Positions 48,391-59,946 are shown, numbered from the stretch's first letter. The stretch is 64,000 nt of DNA from Bryoerythrophyllum caledonicum (GCA_963971425.1 OZ020517.1:11162501-11226500), one strand, 5' to 3'. Made by a program: numbers and translations. Notes: generated from the sequence alone by a model not told the origin.

Positions 48391-49006
48391 CTAGCGAAAT
48401 GCCTTCCATGGTTGAAATGGGGTGGGTGTAGGATATGACTTGGATGATGATAAGGAGTCGCGCCGCTCGGAGCTACCGCTGACTACGATAAGGTATGAGT
48501 TACATTGGTGTCATGTACTTGACATGCTTGTGCAACATTACTATGGGCTGACGTTTGTTTCTGTGGATTTTTTTGTGTGTATATTGAGTTGGATGATTGG
48601 ATCGGTGCAGGTGTACGAAGGCAAGTCCTGCTTGAATACTATCCAGATCAGTGCATTGCTGGCTCTTGACGCCAGACGCGCTCTTGACCGAGCTGCCAAA
48701 AGCGTTAAGTCCCTGGACAAGCAATGCTACGATGTGTAGGCCGTGTTCGGTGACATCCGACACTCTGGAGGTACAAACAAATCTGAATCCACTTAATCTT
48801 TCTATTGTTGCTTTCAATTGTTGCTTTCAATTTTCCACATGAATTGTAGAAAATTATGTACATATGGCACAAGTGAAGATTAGCATTTTACAAGATTGCT
48901 GAGTTACACATGCTCACAATTCTAGTCACCTCTTAAGTTTTCGTGCAATATCGATTAATCTTTGTAGCTTGGAATTTTAGTTTCAATTCATTTGTTTGTG
49001 TCTGGG
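48391..49006 (+). pseudogene. Tandem unit 1 of an unknown spliced gene
   Basis: A 616-bp unit beginning CTAGCGAAATGCCTTCC. It contains two exon-like pieces with good splice borders: one ending at 48492 (DDDKESRRSEL, then GATAAG|GTATGAG) and one at 48611-48770 (LNTIQISALLALDARRAL, RAAKSVKSLDKQCYDV, then a stop, then AVFGDIRHSGG). Compared with unit 2 it has lost bases in both exons and carries an in-frame TAG. Product not recognised. The helical, Arg/Ala-rich text suggests a real ancestral protein. Confidence 0.6.
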
Positions 49007-51003
49007 CTAGCGAAATGCCTTCCATGGTTGAAATGCGGTGGATGTAGGGTATGACTTGGATGATGATAAGGAGACGCGCCGCTCGGAGCTGAGCACTGTC
49101 GTCGCTGACTACGATAAGGTATGAGTTACATCGGTGTCATGTACTTGACATGCTTGTGCAACATTATAGGCTGACCTTTGTTTCTGTGGATTTTGTTGTG
49201 TGTATATTGAGTTGGATGATTACACTATAAGAAACCCGTGATTTTTGTGACGTTAGCTGTGATCTAGTGTGTTTTTCAAAACATGTTTTTGCGAACGGGC
49301 CGTGCCTTGGGCTTTCGGATTTTGGTGGATGTTGCACCAAACATGAAAAATTGGCGGAAAAACACAGAGATGTTAGCATAAACGTATTTGTTTTGCGGGA
49401 CGTCCTAGTGAACATAGTCATGTTTTAGACAACGTCCTCAGAAAGGTGACAATGCCACGTCGGCAGGGGGGTTTCAGATTCACCATGAGTAACTTCGAGA
49501 TTGTTACTGCAACCTCCCGTAAAACACTGCCCAACGGTTAAAACACAATAGAGATGGGCTGACCCCTACAAAAATAAAAACGTGGATGTCGTTACTGACG
49601 TCACAAAAAACGTGTTTGAGCCACGTAGGCAAGGTAGAAATTGGATTCTTTTTAAAATGTTTGTGCCACGTAGGCAAGGTTGAAATCAGCTGCCACGTAG
49701 GCAAAGAGGATGTTGGAACAGACGTCTGGATGGACGTCTACTGTGACATTTTAATGTTTATGCTAACACGAGGCTAATACCATGACAAATCCAATAATCC
49801 CATATGGATTGTCACCACTTGTGCATCCTATTGTATATATATGTAAGGCCTTCTCTCCTATCTCATCACACTTGAATCAAGAGTGATTCACTTTCATCCA
49901 TCTATTTGGATGAATTTGAATTACCCTTGAAACTTAAAGTAATACGGTACTTTTTGATGACATGGCGTTTCTTTTTGGTGACATGGCACTTGCTTTTGCT
50001 GACTTGGTGCTTGCTTTTGGTGACCTCCATCTCAACGAACGTCACAGAAAACGTCATAACGAACGTCACAGAAAACATACCGTGTTAGAAATGACGTCCC
50101 AATTTACACTGTCCACAATTAATTATTGCATTAAACTATGCTGATTGGACATGCCACGTCATATTTTAAAAGTGACACGTCATATTTTAAAGGTGCCATG
50201 TCATAAAATGGCGGGTCCACGTATGCAAGCCTAGTCACAATCGTATGCCACATCATGCGCCACATCATGGGCCACATTACCAAGGGCCCGGATGAAAAAA
50301 TTGGGGATGTGGCACTGCCTCTCCATGTGGCGATGATGTGGACGCGACGTGGCAGCCACATGGCAGATTTTTAACACCTTCAACCCCCAAGTTTTTGTGA
50401 CGTTTTAAAAAACATGGGCCTGTTTTTTGAGATTTTGGCATGTTTTTCGCACGTCAATTATAACGGATTTTTTTGGACGTCAACGTTGACGTGCCGGATG
50501 CTGCACAAAACGTAATTGCACGTTAGTTGCCCTGTCACAAAAAACATGGGTTTCTTATAGTGTTAGATCGGTGCAGGTGTACGAAGGCCTGAAAGCAGGT
50601 GCAAGTCCCTGGTTGAATACCATCCAGATCAGTGCACTACGCCTGGCTCTTGACGCCAGACGCGCTCTTGACTGAGCTGCCGAAAGCGTCAAGTCCCTGG
50701 ACGAGCAATGCTGCGATGTGCTGGCCGTGTTCGGTGACATCCGACACTCTGGAGGTACAAATAAATCTAAGCGCCCCCTTCGTTCCGAATCCACTCAATC
50801 TTTCTTGCTTTCAATTGTTGCTTTCAATTTTCCACATGAATTGTAGAAAATTATGTACATATGGCACATGTGAAAATTTAGCATTTTACAAGATTGCTGA
50901 ATTACACATGTTGACAATTCTAGTCACGTCTTAGTTTTCGTGCAATATCGATTAATCTTTGTAGCTTGGAATTTTAGTTTCAATTCATTTGTTTGTGTCT
51001 GGG
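49007..51003 (+). pseudogene. Tandem unit 2 of the same unknown gene, split by a CACTA element
   Basis: Same order as unit 1. The first exon piece ends at 49118 (RRSELSTVVADYDK), and the second at 50577-50754 reads VYEGLKAGASPWLNTIQISA, LALDARRALD, stop, AAESVKSLDEQCCDVLAVFG. It keeps the bases lost in unit 1 but has its own TGA. Without the 1,340-bp insert and its 3-bp duplication the unit is about 654 bp. A third, partial unit starts at 51004 (CTAACGAAATGCCTTCC). Each copy is broken in a different place, so a working ancestor predates the duplication. Confidence 0.65.
49223..50562. mobile_element. Non-autonomous CACTA (En/Spm-type) element, 1,340 bp
   Basis: Termini are CACTATAAGAAACCCGTG on the left and, read in reverse, CACTATAAGAAACCCATG on the right; the inverted repeat runs about 29 bp with two mismatches. 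TTA is duplicated at 49220-49222 and 50563-50565, the 3-bp duplication of this superfamily. The interior holds subterminal motifs typical of CACTA elements: GCCACGTAGGCAA copies, AACGTCACAGAAAACGT copies and CACGTCATATTTTAAA copies. No transposase. Tandem unit 1 preserves the equivalent empty site near 48600. Confidence 0.93.
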
Positions 51004-51542
51004 CTAACGAAATGCCTTCCACAGAAGCTTTCGATGCGGTGTATTTCATGACATATGTCCTAGGTTTATAGCGGCTTAGACAGAGAAAGGAGATTTCGTT
51101 AGAATTGTTGTGTACTGTAATCTAAATCTAAATTTCAATGTGTTGCAGATTGGAACATGGTGACTGTGTGGTGATAATAAAGATTAAGCAGAACTGAAAT
51201 GCCCAGGGTTTGTTAAAGTTATTCAACTTCTCATCAGGTAATTTTTTTTTCAAATTTCAATCTTGTGAAATGATGATACATGTATGTTTAGTTATCTGAA
51301 AGATCATGTATGTTATAATTATCAAAAGTATCTTATATGGAATATCATCATGTATGAACTATTGATAAATGATGAGTTACTTTTTCTTTAATATGATATA
51401 AATATAACATATATGTTGAATTACTTTTACTTTGATTTCTTCAAAGTAAAAGAAACTCTTATGGTATAAATTACAAATTTTTTAATTAATTTAATATAAC
51501 TAACTATGTCAATCTAAAACAATTTGTGTGTATCACAGAACC

Positions 51543-52487
51543 ATGTCAACTTGGAGTAGACAAACAGGGTGATCAAAAACAGAAAGATCAGGGAAGGACC
51601 TGATGAGAGGTAGTTCTTCTTCTGCACCTTCACAAGACCTTGTGAGAGGTAGTTCTTCTTCTGCACCTTCATAGGTACCTTCAAAGAAATTTGGAAAAAA
51701 AACAGCAGTTGTATCTTTGGTGCACAGGGGTACTCCTCCCAAATTGGATGCAGCTGCAGGACATGTGTATCGCGTTTCTCCTCTTGCTAAGAAAACAAGT
51801 GAGCTCAACCTTCACCAGATTGGTATCATTAGGTCTTTTGAAGAGTCTTCAAAAATACCTTTGTTCTTAAACAACAAAAATGTTGTTTCATATGTGAAAG
51901 AGTTTGTAACAAATTATGAAAAAGAGAGAATGGAACTTCGAGCAGAAATTGAGAGGCTAACAGAAGGAAAAGCTTCTAAGGAAGAATTTTATGCGAGGTT
52001 TGATACTTTGGAGGAAGTCATTGGATTAAAAAATCTAGAGAAGGGCATAACTATCAAACGTATGGTCACTGAGTGGAAAAAATCTAAAAATGGAAAAATG
52101 GTGCTCAAAGCAATTGGCAATGTTGTCAAGAGCCAATATGATAAAGATGGCATTCGAGAGCATTGAAAGAACTTCAACAACATACTATCAGAAATCAAAG
52201 ATGTGATTCGAATGGAGGACTGTGAGAAAGCAACACCAATATTGGCTGCTATCAAGACAGTTATTTCCAAAATGGATGAAGATGATAGCTTGAAAATGAA
52301 AGATGTTAAAAATGCATCTGATGGTTTGATTCACCTTATGAGTGAATATCTGGGAACCAACAAAAAGGTTCATCGTACCTTGCAGAAAGCAGAATTGGAT
52401 AAAATAGCTACACATGGCTATGATATGGGGAACGGAGAAAAATGGTTGACCTTTTTTGTCAACATTTTGAAGTGTGAGAAAACTTGA
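51543..52487 (+). pseudogene. Unknown coiled-coil-like protein gene with in-frame stops
   Basis: One frame from ATG 51543 to 52487 is interrupted only by TGA at 51570, TAG at 51672 and TGA at 52164. Reading past them gives about 315 residues. First comes a Ser-rich start with two 39-bp repeats (RGSSSSAPSQ), then LDAAAGHVYRVSPLAKKTSE. A charged helical region (YEKERMELRAEIERLTEGKA) and LVRSQYDKDG-like helical blocks follow, ending NGEKWLTFFVNILKCEKT. The long open stretches (150 and 94 codons) suggest recent loss of function. Family not recognised. It may be a later exon block of the tandem gene or a separate gene. Confidence 0.6.
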
Positions 52488-53074
52488 ACAATTTCAGTTT
52501 TCATATTTTGAAGATTACAGGAAGTTAGGAAAAGAAGGGAAAGCTTTTAGGGTCCTTCTGATGCTCATTGGTGTTGTCTCGTTTACTCCAGTTTGTTGTG
52601 GACCAGGCTTGCTTAATTGTCTTTCTAGCTTGATATCGGTCCTTCCATGCCTGTATATACAATGGTCCAAGACATTTGGTACCCATTTTTGCCAATGAAC
52701 TTGTCTAGCTCATAATTGATGAGCAAATTCAACAATCCTTGTGCTTGAGAATTATGTGGTTGCTGAACAGGGTCAGTTACCAGCTTCTGACCTTGATCAG
52801 CAAGTAGACTGCTAGTACTACAAGGATTTCTTTTCTCAGTAGTTTGATGATAGATCAGATATGCTGAATACTCTTTTCATTTTGGAAATTATGCTCATTC
52901 TCGAAAACTTATAATTTGTACCCTAAGTTGGGCATTTGCGTTGAGCGTCTTGCCGGTATCATCATGTTCTCATCTTGTGATCTCTAATGAGATTTTTCGG
53001 CCAGTTTGCAGATTTTTTCGAGTGAGGTTAGTTAGCAAGAGAACTTGATGGATTGAAATTTCACCTGGCTCCAA
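52488..53074. other. Spacer DNA without a supported gene
   Basis: A 74-codon frame at 52474-52698 has no recognisable features. The text looks like decayed 3' flank. Confidence 0.4.
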
Positions 53075-55255
53075 GAGCCTTGTGTGTAACTAGCTGTGTC
53101 ACTAGAGGGTGGATTTTCCAACTTCCATGACTAATTAATCAGACAATTTTGCTATATTATTTAATTCTCTATTAATAGATATTAGTGACTTGTGCTGAAG
53201 ACAATGCTAAATCAAATTGGGTCTTGTGACTTAGGATAGTGTCAGTTTAGCTTTTCATATTCGGATAAGAGAGATTTGAGCTGAGTGACAACTGATACAT
53301 CAACCTCATTTTATGGTATCCTCAGTTTTCTGTGGTGTTTCGACAATGTTTGATGATTGTGCAGGGACAAAAACTGGAAGAGAATTCAAATCATCAATAA
53401 TAGGCCGACGGCATTATGTGAGCTTTTTTAAACAAAACATCTCAATGTTGTGAAAGACGTTACCATGAATTTTGGAGGCAATGAGAGTGACTTGAAAATG
53501 ACATTAAGTTTTTCATGACAGTCTGATGAGCACGATATGAAATGGAGATCTGGACATGCAAACTAATCACCTACTGTGAATTTAGTTGATGTGTCTATCG
53601 GCATATAAGTGCCCCAAATTGCGTAATTCTCAGCTATGGCCACATGTATATATCACTTTAGATTGCATCATTACATCATAGATTGCCGCTGAATAACAAT
53701 TTGTTAAATATGTTCTTGCAGTTTTTGGTAGAATAGTTTAGGCAGCGAACGAGACTGTTGGAAAGAAAGAATTAGAAGCAGTGTGGTTGATCTGAATATA
53801 CCACCTTTTCTTACATTTATTGAGCAAGTTCTCCAGTTGATATGTCCAGAAGATTGGAGACAGTGTGACTCATGACCTGAAATTTTAGTAGTTTAAGATG
53901 CTTTGCTTCCAGAAATTGTTGGAATACAGAGACCAGTTGTGTCACAAGAGAGTGGATTGAACTTTCCAACTTCCATGACTGACAGTTTTGCAGACTAAAA
54001 GACGTTCAGTGTGAAGAAACTTGTACTCGTGGCTGAAGAAACTGTGCAATTAAGTTGAGATTGGTGGCGTATGCTTGTAACATTTCAACTTTTCATGTTC
54101 AGGTTAGGAGCTGAGCGACAACTTGTGTACTGACCGCATCATTTGTATGTTATCCTTCTGTTTCTGGAGTGTTTCAATAGTGTGTGATCATTGTGCAGGG
54201 AAAAAAACTGGAAAGGGACCAAAATTAGCAATAATAGCCGGCAACATCACATGATCAGCTCCTTCCAGTAAAACATCGCTATGTTGTGAAAGAGTTTGCT
54301 ATGAATATTGTTGGGGACAATGACAATGACTTAGGAACGACACGAAAAAACGTTTCAGATATTGTATGAGGAATTGGTGCTCTGTTTGCTTGTTGTTGAA
54401 ACTTGAAATGCAAATAATTTACATTCCTTTCCAACGTACGCGTACAAAAGGACCTCCAATCAAGAGGGATACGATCTACAGTTCTTTTTGGTGATGACAC
54501 AACTGTTTGTCTATTTGTTTTCTCCTCACAGCTGTGTAGCTTTCAAATGGGAGGTAAAGCATTTCAAACACAATCATAAATCTCACACTTGAAAGGGCTC
54601 GAAGCGTCTGTCAGTGCGGAGCTTACTTACCATTATTTATAACTCACTGGATATCTCGACTCCGTGTTGCTGCACACCCTGCTCACTGGCGAGTTTGTAT
54701 ACACATTGATCACTGTGTAGGATAATATTATTGGAAAACATTGAATTCCTTCCAATCGCATCCCTCAAGAAAGAATGTTGAATACTATAATCAATCAAGG
54801 GATATAGTGAAAAGAAACAGGTACTGTGAATTTATGAAGCATTCTATCTGAGTAGCTTTTCATGCGAGTGTGAGCACACTATGGCTTGGAAATCTAGGGT
54901 TATATAAACCAACGACATACTATGAATTTAGTACATTTGTCATTTGGTTTGGAATTCTAAGCTCCGAGGAATTCTCACCTTTGGCCATGTATGATGTGTC
55001 ACAACATCTTTCCATCAGAAATTGCAGCTGAATAAGAATTTGTTGCAATTTATAGTAGGATGGTTCAGGACCAAACCAAAGTCTAGACTGTTGTGAAGAA
55101 GAATAGAAGGTAGTGAAATTGATATGAAAATACAACCTTTTCCTGCATTTATTGAGCTTCTCCAGTTGAATATATTTCTAGCAGATAGAGAGAATAGGAG
55201 TCATCACCTGAAATTTTACTAGTCTACGATGCTTTGATCCCAGAGAATACCAGTG
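53075..55255 (+). repeat. Diverged tandem duplication running into the right arm
   Basis: 53075-53530 resembles 53920-54350 at an offset of about 850 bp (shared CCAACTTCCATGACT, AGCTGAG-GACAACT, TGTGCAGGGA-AAAACTGGAA, ATGTTGTGAAAGA). 53585-53940 resembles 54925-55255 at an offset of about 1,340 bp (TTGC-GCTGAATAA-AATTTGTT, CATTTATTGAGC, CCTGAAATTTTA). The second copy therefore carries some 490 bp extra, and its end lies inside the right inverted-repeat arm. Many substitutions separate the copies, so this duplication is much older than the inverted repeat. Confidence 0.75.
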
Positions 55256-57762
55256 GTAATATATTTTAAATGACTTCTGTCCCACACTAGGAGAAACCAA
55301 TTTTCATGAAATCAAAAAACAACTATTTACTTCCGAAGGGGATTTAATACAAACTATGGGTGATGTAAGTTCCTGGTATGTCAACAAACAACATCTCGGC
55401 GTAGACTTTTGTGTCCACTGGTATAATTTATTTAAATTACTGTTGGGCCTGAATGACCAATCTGACGAACCAATTTATCAAAAGTAACGCTAAAGGTCAC
55501 GGTGGTGTTGTTTACAATATCATGAAAGAGCATCAATTTACACCTTCCTTTGTATTGAAAGAAGATCCAAATTATACCTTTAAACAGTGGGCCACAGAAG
55601 ATCGTCAACTTGTGCAAACATAGTTGAAGAGGTCTTTGCAGGTCGGTAAGATTGTTCTGCAAGTCACCGCTCCAAAACAGATCTACTTGAACATGCATTC
55701 TTTAAATAATTGTTTACGATACTATCATGCTGAAAAACATGCTTCAAATACGTTTACAAGCCTGATTATACAAACACCTTCTGCAAGATATATTTTTAAA
55801 CCAACAGTCTAATGTGGGTAAAACTTGGTTCAAGGAGCCGACAGTGACTCATTTAAATTGCAAGTGAGTGGCACTGCAGCAATTAATTCTGGCTGTACAA
55901 GGTAAAGTAACTAAAAAGTGAAGATATATTTTGCAAGTTTACCAATTGTTCTTCCAACTTATGTACAATGTGTAGCTGTTGTAGCTTAGAGAAGGGCACT
56001 GTAGTGCTAGTGGTGATGTTAAAGTCAGAATACCGAAAGAGGATATCCAAAGTATATTATGTGAAAGAATTGTGGGAGATATTTGTGATGTCCTTTCAAA
56101 GGTCATCGAGAATCCCAGTCTAATGAAATCGGCTCCACAGTTGAATTTTGTGCCACAATAGAAATTTTGGTGTTGAAAAGCACCAGAAGAATTGTTATAA
56201 TAGAGTGGAATTCACTCTTATATGGGTAATACTTCACCAAAATCACCATCTAGTGTGGGCCACAGTATTTACAAGATGGGTTAGTAGTTCTTATTTTTTG
56301 AAAATATTGTGAGGAAAAAGTCTTTTGAGGTAACAATAACTCTAGTGCAATTTAAAAATCCTAAGGCTTTTAATCCCTAAATGACTTTATTCTTCTTCAA
56401 ATTTGTATAGCTGTAAAGATTCATTATAAAATTTGTATAGAAGGAAAAATCATATGGTGATGTTTGAAATAAAGTTGTAGATTGTAAATTTTAGATTACA
56501 TATGTATGGTTAGATCTATGATTGATATCACCAATTTTTTTTTGTAATTTTTAGAAATTCAAATTTGATGTTTTTTTTTCAAATTAATAGAAAAAAGAAT
56601 ATTAACAGTCTATGGGTGAAATTCGTTGTGATGGATTGAAATGTAACGCTTTGATAGTGGTGATTTTTCTATATTTTTTAATTACTATATTTCATGAGCA
56701 TTTTGAAGGCACTTTGAAAGGATTCTTTTTGAATTAAAATTTCAAGAGAGTTTTGTGAGACACTTCAACATGAAATGAAGCATAGAAATTTCACTTCTCA
56801 TTTACTTTCTATAAATATCACATATGCACAAAGCTAACAACCATAGGATTTTATGGTATATTTCTTGGCAATTGGATGAATGCCATATAAGAGAGATCTA
56901 CAACTTTCAGTTAGTCAATCATCCAAAATCTATATGCTGGTAGTGTTAGGGGTTAAAATGTTTGAAGTCTTGAGAAAATATATCAAGAGTGAAAAAAACT
57001 ATGATTGACCAAAATAAGCCTTAATTTCAATTTTTGTTTCAAAAATTATAGATTTCAAAGCCACACTATTAACAGCCGTGAAGACAACCACAATAATTTT
57101 GAACCCCACATCATTCACCACCCACAGTATATAATGATTCTAGTGTACTCAGGTTCATTGCATTTAGTTCTTTCACTGTGGATGTGTTTGGCTTGAATGC
57201 ATATGAATGCACGTGACTAAGTTATTTGTATGCAAAAATTCCATGCTCATTTATTTATAATTTTTTTTAATTAAAAAAAATTAAAAAACATAGACTAGAT
57301 TCTGTTTAGCACATTTGAGAGTAAGATCAAGGTGCAATTGTAATGGTATTTTTTGGGGTTGTAATTTACATTCACATTCCAATTTCTGTTGTTTATTAAA
57401 CAAAACAAAGAGTCTTAAAATGCATGTACATTTTCATTTTGAAATTCCTAATTAAACATGTGCATGTAAGAAGACTCATTTCATATTGACAAAACAATGT
57501 TCTTGAATTTTGTAGATTTTAATCATTTAGATTTTATAGATTTTAATTCGCTCAATTCAGTATTTCCATGTGTTTTTTAGACTAGAGCATTTCAAAGTTT
57601 ATATGATTTAAAATTTACAAGGATTATGAATTTTTATTAAAATATGGAAATACAAAGATTGTGTAGGAATTATAATGTTTTAGGTACAAGAGAATAGCTA
57701 CAATATCTAAATGTCAAAGGAAGACCATACATATGCCGAAATACATTCTAGAATCATCAAAA
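54779..57762 (-). repeat. Right arm of the 3-kb inverted repeat
   Basis: Reverse complement of 44760-47743. Its inner part is related to the neighbouring tandem repeat at 53585-53940, whereas the left arm has no such neighbour. This suggests that the right arm is the original location and the left arm the inverted copy. Flanks outside the arms (CTGTAATAG on the left, ACATAAAGA on the right) do not form a target-site duplication. Confidence 0.97.
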
Positions 57763-58479
57763 ACATAAAGACTTTATGATGTATAATGTCTTGATTCTCC
57801 TCGATAAGTTTTTTATATGGATGCTTTGTGTTAATGTGTTGTTTGGGTGGATGATGTAGGGCAGCTAATTTGTTTAGAAGAGTGTTGGTCCATAGTGTTA
57901 CAGATAATATATGTGGTGGTGGGTGCATATTATTTTGTTGGATGTATTGGGCGATATGCGGAAATGCGACATTTTGTGTATTGTGTAGTGCGTGTGCTAT
58001 TTAGAAGGGGTGCAAATGTTTTAGAGATATGTTGGTATTTGGGGTGAAGTATTATAGTGCTTGGGATAAAGTACATTTTGGCTCTTTTTTTATGTGTTGA
58101 GGGGTGTGTTTTTACTAAGTTTGGCATGGAACCAGGATTTGTTTTGATGTCTCCACGAAGTCGTAATAGAAGTTTGTAATGAATAAGTTTAGTTGAGTAT
58201 AGGGTTTTGTTTTGTTTTGTTTATTATTTTTGTATTTTATTTGGTATTTTTGTGTTTTAGTTGTAGTGTTTGGAAGGGTGTGTATTGTATCTTGTAACCA
58301 ATTGATGTTGTTTTTATTATTTTTGTCGTTTGTGGATCTAGGAATGCTATGTTTATTCTGCCATTTTTTTTAATTTTTTTTTGAGTGGTTTTGTAATAGT
58401 TGTGGTTATGATATTTGTTTGGTTTGGGATTCTTGTGGTAATATTTGTCCCTAGTTTAGTGTTTGTATATGTATTTGGA
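57763..58479 (-). other. T/G-rich segment resembling retroelement coding DNA
   Basis: The strand bias matches the LINE at 27.8-34.2 kb. Minus-strand open pieces (57707-57928 and 57930-58127) read like the Thr/His/Lys-rich LINE text (LAALHHPPKQHINTKHPYKK). No RT or endonuclease motif is visible, so the assignment is tentative. Confidence 0.35.
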
Positions 58480-58855
58480 TTGTTGCCGTTATTATTGTTG
58501 TTATTATTGTTGTTATTATTGTTGTTATTGATGTTGTTATTGTTGATGTTGATATTGATGTTGATATTTTTGTTGTTGTTGATGTTGATGTTGGTATTGG
58601 TGTTGCTATTGATGATGTTGATGGTGTTGATGTTATTCATGTTGTTGGTTTTGATGTTGGTGGTCAAGTCGATGTTGGTGTAGGTGGTCGTGTGGATGTT
58701 GGTGTAGGTGGTCGTGTGGATGTTGGTGTAGGTGTTGGTGTTGATGTTGGTGTTGGTGTTGGTGTTGGTGTTGTTGTTGGTGTTGGTGGTGGTATTGTTG
58801 TTGTTGTTGGTGTTGGTGGTGGTATTGTTGTTGTTGTTGTTGTTGTTTTTTTAAA
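58480..58855 (+). repeat. GTT/GAT/GGT trinucleotide-derived microsatellite
   Basis: About 370 bp of mixed GTTATT, GATGTT and GGTGTT units. The minus strand reads as long Asn/Ile or Thr/Asn runs, but this reflects the repeat and not a gene. Confidence 0.95.
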
Positions 58856-59251
58856 AAATTGTTTTGTAGTATATAAATATACTATATTTTAAAAAGTTTT
58901 TTGGATTTTTCTAATATATATTTTAGTATATATAAATAACCTATACTAGTATATCGATCCATTGTCCCCAACGGATAATGTAAGTTTAGAGAAGTTAACT
59001 ACAATTGTAAAGATAAAAGTAAAAGTAAAAGTAATAAAAGTAAATGCTACAAGTTGTAGCCTCCTACGACGGGTATCACCTTGGTATTCCTCGGTTTCCA
59101 TCACCGGGTATGTCCCTTCCTCTTTTATCTAGCTATTGCCACATGTGATGGAAGGCCAATATTCGGGTAGGCCGGGTATCTCCACATGGCGCAACGGATT
59201 GCATGGGCACTAATTGGGTATTGGCCCCTCCCCTTTTATTATATGTAGTAG

Positions 59252-59290
<39 letters not shown>

Positions 59291-59671
59291 CCTATGGGAT
59301 CATGTGATGCTTTGGTGATATCAGCTATAGAAGGCAACGACACTTAGCATTCACTTTTATTATATTTATTTTATTTTGACTTTTACAATTTCAGTTAACT
59401 TACCTAAATTACATACCAGTTGGAGACAATATGTAAGTATACTAGTCTATTAGAAGTGTAGATCACTAGTATGATGCTCAACTAGATGAAAGAAATCATT
59501 GATTGGATGAAAGAAAAATCTATGAGTAGAATAGATTATAGAGACCATTATCTACGTGTTTTGTACACATCATTTTTGTTTGGTTGCTAAGTGGTTTTAA
59601 CCTTTATACGTCAGGCAAGAACCATATATATAGGCAAATATTATACTCTATAAAATAGAAAAAAATGTATT
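58856..59671. other. Intergenic DNA with an (AT)n run
   Basis: (AT)n covers about 59253-59288. Short ACCGGGTAT/GCCGGGTAT repeats occur near 59065-59190, and AAAGTAAAAGTAAAAGTA lies near 59015. No gene seen. Confidence 0.6.
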
Positions 59672-59805
59672 AAAGTTTAGCAAGACTTTCACTTTGGATT
59701 GAAGATTCTTCAACTAACATCTTTCATGTGGAAGTCATCTCAATATTTGAACCTTATCATGTTCAAATATGACACTGTACGTGTAGAGTATTGTGGCTAA
59801 AAGTG
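59672..59805 (+). repeat. Dispersed repeat family R1, copy 3
   Basis: Starts AAGTTTAGCAAGACTTTCAC and keeps the CTTCAACTAACATCTTTC and ATGTTCAAATATGACAC blocks. Ends about 20 bp before the TTAA-flanked element. Confidence 0.85.
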
Positions 59806-59824
59806 GGTCATTTCTAACAATTAA

Positions 59825-59946
59825 TCCTTTAAGGATGAGGTGTCTATGGATGATTCTAAAATCTACAAGTATAATAGATTATGTAGAATATCATCTATTA
59901 CACTTATAGATTCTCCATCATCCATAGCCACCTTGTCCTTAAAGGG
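59825..59946. mobile_element. Tiny TTAA-flanked fold-back element (piggyBac-like MITE)
   Basis: 122 bp between perfect TTAA copies (59821-59824 and 59947-59950). The two halves are nearly complementary: the left arm CCTTTAAGGATGAGGTGTC through CTATGGATGAT pairs with the right arm of about 55 bp, leaving a loop of about 12 bp. The ends match those of the element at 14041-14598. Confidence 0.7.

Noticed and set aside
47996..48409. 137-codon minus frame in the inverted-repeat spacer
   Set aside because: No domain, and it overlaps the start of the plus-strand tandem gene units.
44760..57762. A single giant DNA transposon with 3-kb terminal repeats
   Set aside because: No target duplication outside the arms, no transposase inside, and the right arm belongs to an older tandem series.
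58353..58667. Asn-rich protein on the minus strand
   Set aside because: Pure translation of the trinucleotide satellite.
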